Below are positions 61,814 through 64,000 of a stretch of DNA of 64,000 bases, piece by piece. The notes below the pieces were generated by a model that was given only the letters and a program-made list of their open reading frames with translations, did no database searches and was not told where the DNA came from. Numbering within the stretch: position 1 is the first letter of the stretch; the number at the start of each line of letters is the position of its first letter. Where the stretch lies: NCBI GenBank assembly GCA_022749755.1, contig CM040450.1, positions 6,438,913-6,502,912 on the forward strand, given 5' to 3'. Position numbers and translations under genes: made by a program. The DNA comes from Azadirachta indica (Eukaryota; Streptophyta; Magnoliopsida; Sapindales; Meliaceae).

Positions 61814-64000
61814 CTAATCTGTTAACACACTCATGAGATCATTTGAGGTATATTGTTCTAACATTGGGATGCCCACTTTTGCATTATCGACAAATTTCAG
61901 ATTTAGCTTCTCCTTCACTCTGCTAGCACTGTTGTCAAAATATATTTTTGCACGGTTCAAGTCATTCATTGGTGATTTAAATTCGTCTACTGCAAGCTGG
62001 CTTGGAATGCAAGTCCCTCTACCAATAAATCCAAGATTTCTTAATGGCCCTTGATCAAGCATTTCACCTGACTTAGCATCGTATGAAGCTTGTATATCAG
62101 CAAGATTAAGAACAAATACTGGTACTTGTCCAGTAGCTTTAAATGCCATGGTTGAGTTTTGAACATGTTGATTTGTGATGGCGTTTACTGAACAAGAGGA
62201 TGCTGAAGGAGAAATGGAACATGGGGCTACGTAACCACTAAGAATACCTTTAGTTTGGATGTCACCATCGAAGATTTGCCCCATATTCAATGAGGGATTA
62301 TTTGACTGACTTGAGAGGAGATTATAATTGATGACAGCACTTCTACTAAAACTGTAATTTTGATTTACAGAACCAGGACTATTTCCCGCTAAAAAATTGG
62401 CTGATGAACGAGAGGAGACTACAAGGCAAGATGGCTGCACATTAATTGAACGGCTGGGCTCAGGTAGTGTAGACTGCTACTGTGGTTGCAGGTGCTGTTG
62501 TTTTTTTTTATGCTGTTGATGTTGCTACTGAAGTAGTATGTCCATCAGCATTTTACCATTCTGGGGATTCACACCTCCGATGTTGCTACTAAGTGCCACA
62601 CCACTAAGGATGCTAGGTGCCCATACTCCAAATCCTGTAGACGCATAACCAACAGATGTTTTGGATTGAGGTAAATGTTTTGAAAACATAGGATTGGTAT
62701 TTTACTAGTAGCTGACTGAAAGCTATACCATTTTCAGTAGGAATACACTTGGATCCTTGTAAGGACGATTGTATAAGAGCTGGCTGCTCCATTGCTATAA
62801 TTAGGTTACCTGCAGGACGACCTAAAAGTTTAGCTTGCAAGGCTGCTAATATTTATGGAGGAATTTGGCCAGAGGCAGCCGAAGCTTGGATGTCGAATCT
62901 TCTAAGTGAGCCAAACTTCATATTTGTTTCAACAGGAGCACAGAAAGCATTAGAAATTCCACCTTGCACTCCATTTAATCTTTTTAAATATAGTCTAAAT
63001 TTCTGCAAATTGACTTTACGGTAAGTCAAATCTATTCAATATTAACAACATAATGCATGTTAAAAAATGACAATTTTCATAATAATATTCAATCATTGTT
63101 TATTCCCCGATGACGAAGATGATGATAGAGGAAAGGAATAAGAAGCACAATAGTAGAAAATCCAAAGCAATAAAAGAATTATACCTGCAAATGACTTGCA
63201 ACATTGTCTCTCTTCAAACCAGGTACATTCATCAATTCAAGATTTCTCTTAGGTACAGCCTCTGATATTAGAGCCATAATATTTTAATCAGAAATATTAA
63301 ATTGAACCAAAAAAAAAATTCACAAACTTGTTTAAGAGATGGCCAAGATACATCATAACATCTCTTATTCATATCAAATATATAATGAATTAGTTAAACG
63401 AAGGAAACTATAAATATATGATCATACTGTATCCCAAGCTGATTTATTTAAGAGATAGCCAAGATACATCATAACATCTCTTATTCATATCAAATATATA
63501 ATGAATTAATTAAATGGAAGCAACTATAAAAGATCATACCGTCTATCCCAAGCTGATTTACTGCATTGACAAATTGCTGATGTATCTCCGCTAACCATAA
63601 CACAGTTGGTTTCTCTTTCGTGGAAGGATACTCATTTTCCAGTTCACCATCATCTTTTTCTTTAGCGCAGATTCTCTTTTTCTGAGCTTTTAAAACTCCT
63701 TCTGTTCCTTCATTAACAAAAGAAGCATATTCAACTTCGTCACTTATTTTTGCCTGACGATCGTTATTTCAAAGCTGCCCGAATGCTCAACTTTTTTGTT
63801 TCCATTCCACTTCTTCCGAATAACATGCTGCCAGATATTCTTAAGCTCCTCTTCACGTATAGGCTTAATCAAGTAATCACAAGCTCCGTGGTGGATTCCC
63901 TTCATAACAGCAGATACTCTTCCATCAGCAGACATCACTGCATCATAAACTATCACGTTATTGTCAAGAAGCAAATCAAGCTTCCATACGCAAATAAAAT
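61814..64000 (-). pseudogene. Type-B response regulator (ARR1/ARR2-like) pseudogene, cut by window edge
   Basis: Minus-strand exons: at least 63540-64000, then 63185-63261 and 61814-63002. The first ends the receiver domain ([40 protein letters not shown]) and begins the GARP/Myb-like DNA-binding domain (HQQFVNAVNQLGID). The 77-bp exon continues it ([25 protein letters not shown]). The third gives KFRLYLKRLNGVQGG, a glutamine stretch and the activation-domain tail ending DNAKVGIPMLEQYTSNDLMS. Type-B ARRs are nuclear transcription factors of cytokinin signalling. Damage: frame shifts near 63765 and 62680, a TAA at 62853-62855, and CAG-to-TAG stops at 62525-62527 and 62477-62479. Introns are kept with proper donors and acceptors, so it arose by DNA duplication, not retrotransposition. 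The phospho-acceptor Asp lies outside the window. Confidence 0.9.

Noticed and set aside
61814..62440. 208-codon frame as a stand-alone gene
   Set aside because: It is the C-terminal tail of the ARR pseudogene; the upstream exon parts are broken by stops and frame shifts.

Overview
This window is nuclear DNA from a flowering plant, most likely a rosid eudicot. The evidence is AT-rich intergenic DNA, small exons with GT-AG (and two GC-AG) introns, many MITE-like foldbacks, and plant-only families (SAUR, UGT86A, type-B response regulator, TSL-kinase interacting protein, thylakoid lumen protein). The species cannot be named. All gene models below were built by hand from splice sites and reading frame. 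Family names rest on recognised motifs and remembered family sequences, with no database search.

Layout, left to right. (1) 843-1882, minus: first three coding exons of a CDC48/p97 AAA-ATPase, cut by the left edge. (2) 2.1-8.5 kb: AT-rich spacer with a Mutator-type MITE that has a perfect 9-bp target duplication. (3) 8527-10075, minus: UGT86A glucosyltransferase, complete except for a one-base frameshift. (4) 10.1-15.8 kb: spacer with two related MITEs and a 100-bp tandem duplication. (5) 15818-20534, minus: TKI1-like SANT/Myb protein, 13 coding exons. (6) 22970-28629, minus: a 13-exon gene encoding a phosphoglycerate-kinase-like domain fused to a TrmB-type tRNA m7G methyltransferase. The PGK half has lost its catalytic signature residues. 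(7) 30317-32488, plus: EMC5/MMgT. (8) 34123-34467, plus: SAUR. (9) TAF8 (35561-36673, minus) and a small mitochondrial complex I subunit (37527-39284, plus) share a divergent promoter. (10) 39.7-47.6 kb: a decayed Mutator-like element (40974-47425, 10-bp target duplication) with a broken transposase on the minus strand and a broken GRF zinc-finger gene on the plus strand, probably nested inside an older inverted-repeat element. (11) 48.1-49.9 kb: two further foldback elements. (12) 51088-53759, plus: thylakoid lumen 15-kDa TPM-domain protein. (13) Two divergent SAURs, 55416-55793 (minus) and 58389-58766 (plus). (14) 59.1-61.1 kb: an 80-bp degenerate tandem array and a palindromic element between direct repeats. 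(15) 61814-64000, minus: a type-B response-regulator pseudogene that keeps its introns, cut by the right edge.

The genes are independent housekeeping and growth-related plant genes, not a pathway cluster. From memory, several neighbours match Arabidopsis neighbours (TKI1 beside UGT86A1; CDC48 beside EMC5 near SAURs), which suggests an old conserved block. The most notable protein is the pseudo-PGK/tRNA methyltransferase fusion. No CRISPR array, tRNA, rRNA or viral gene was seen.
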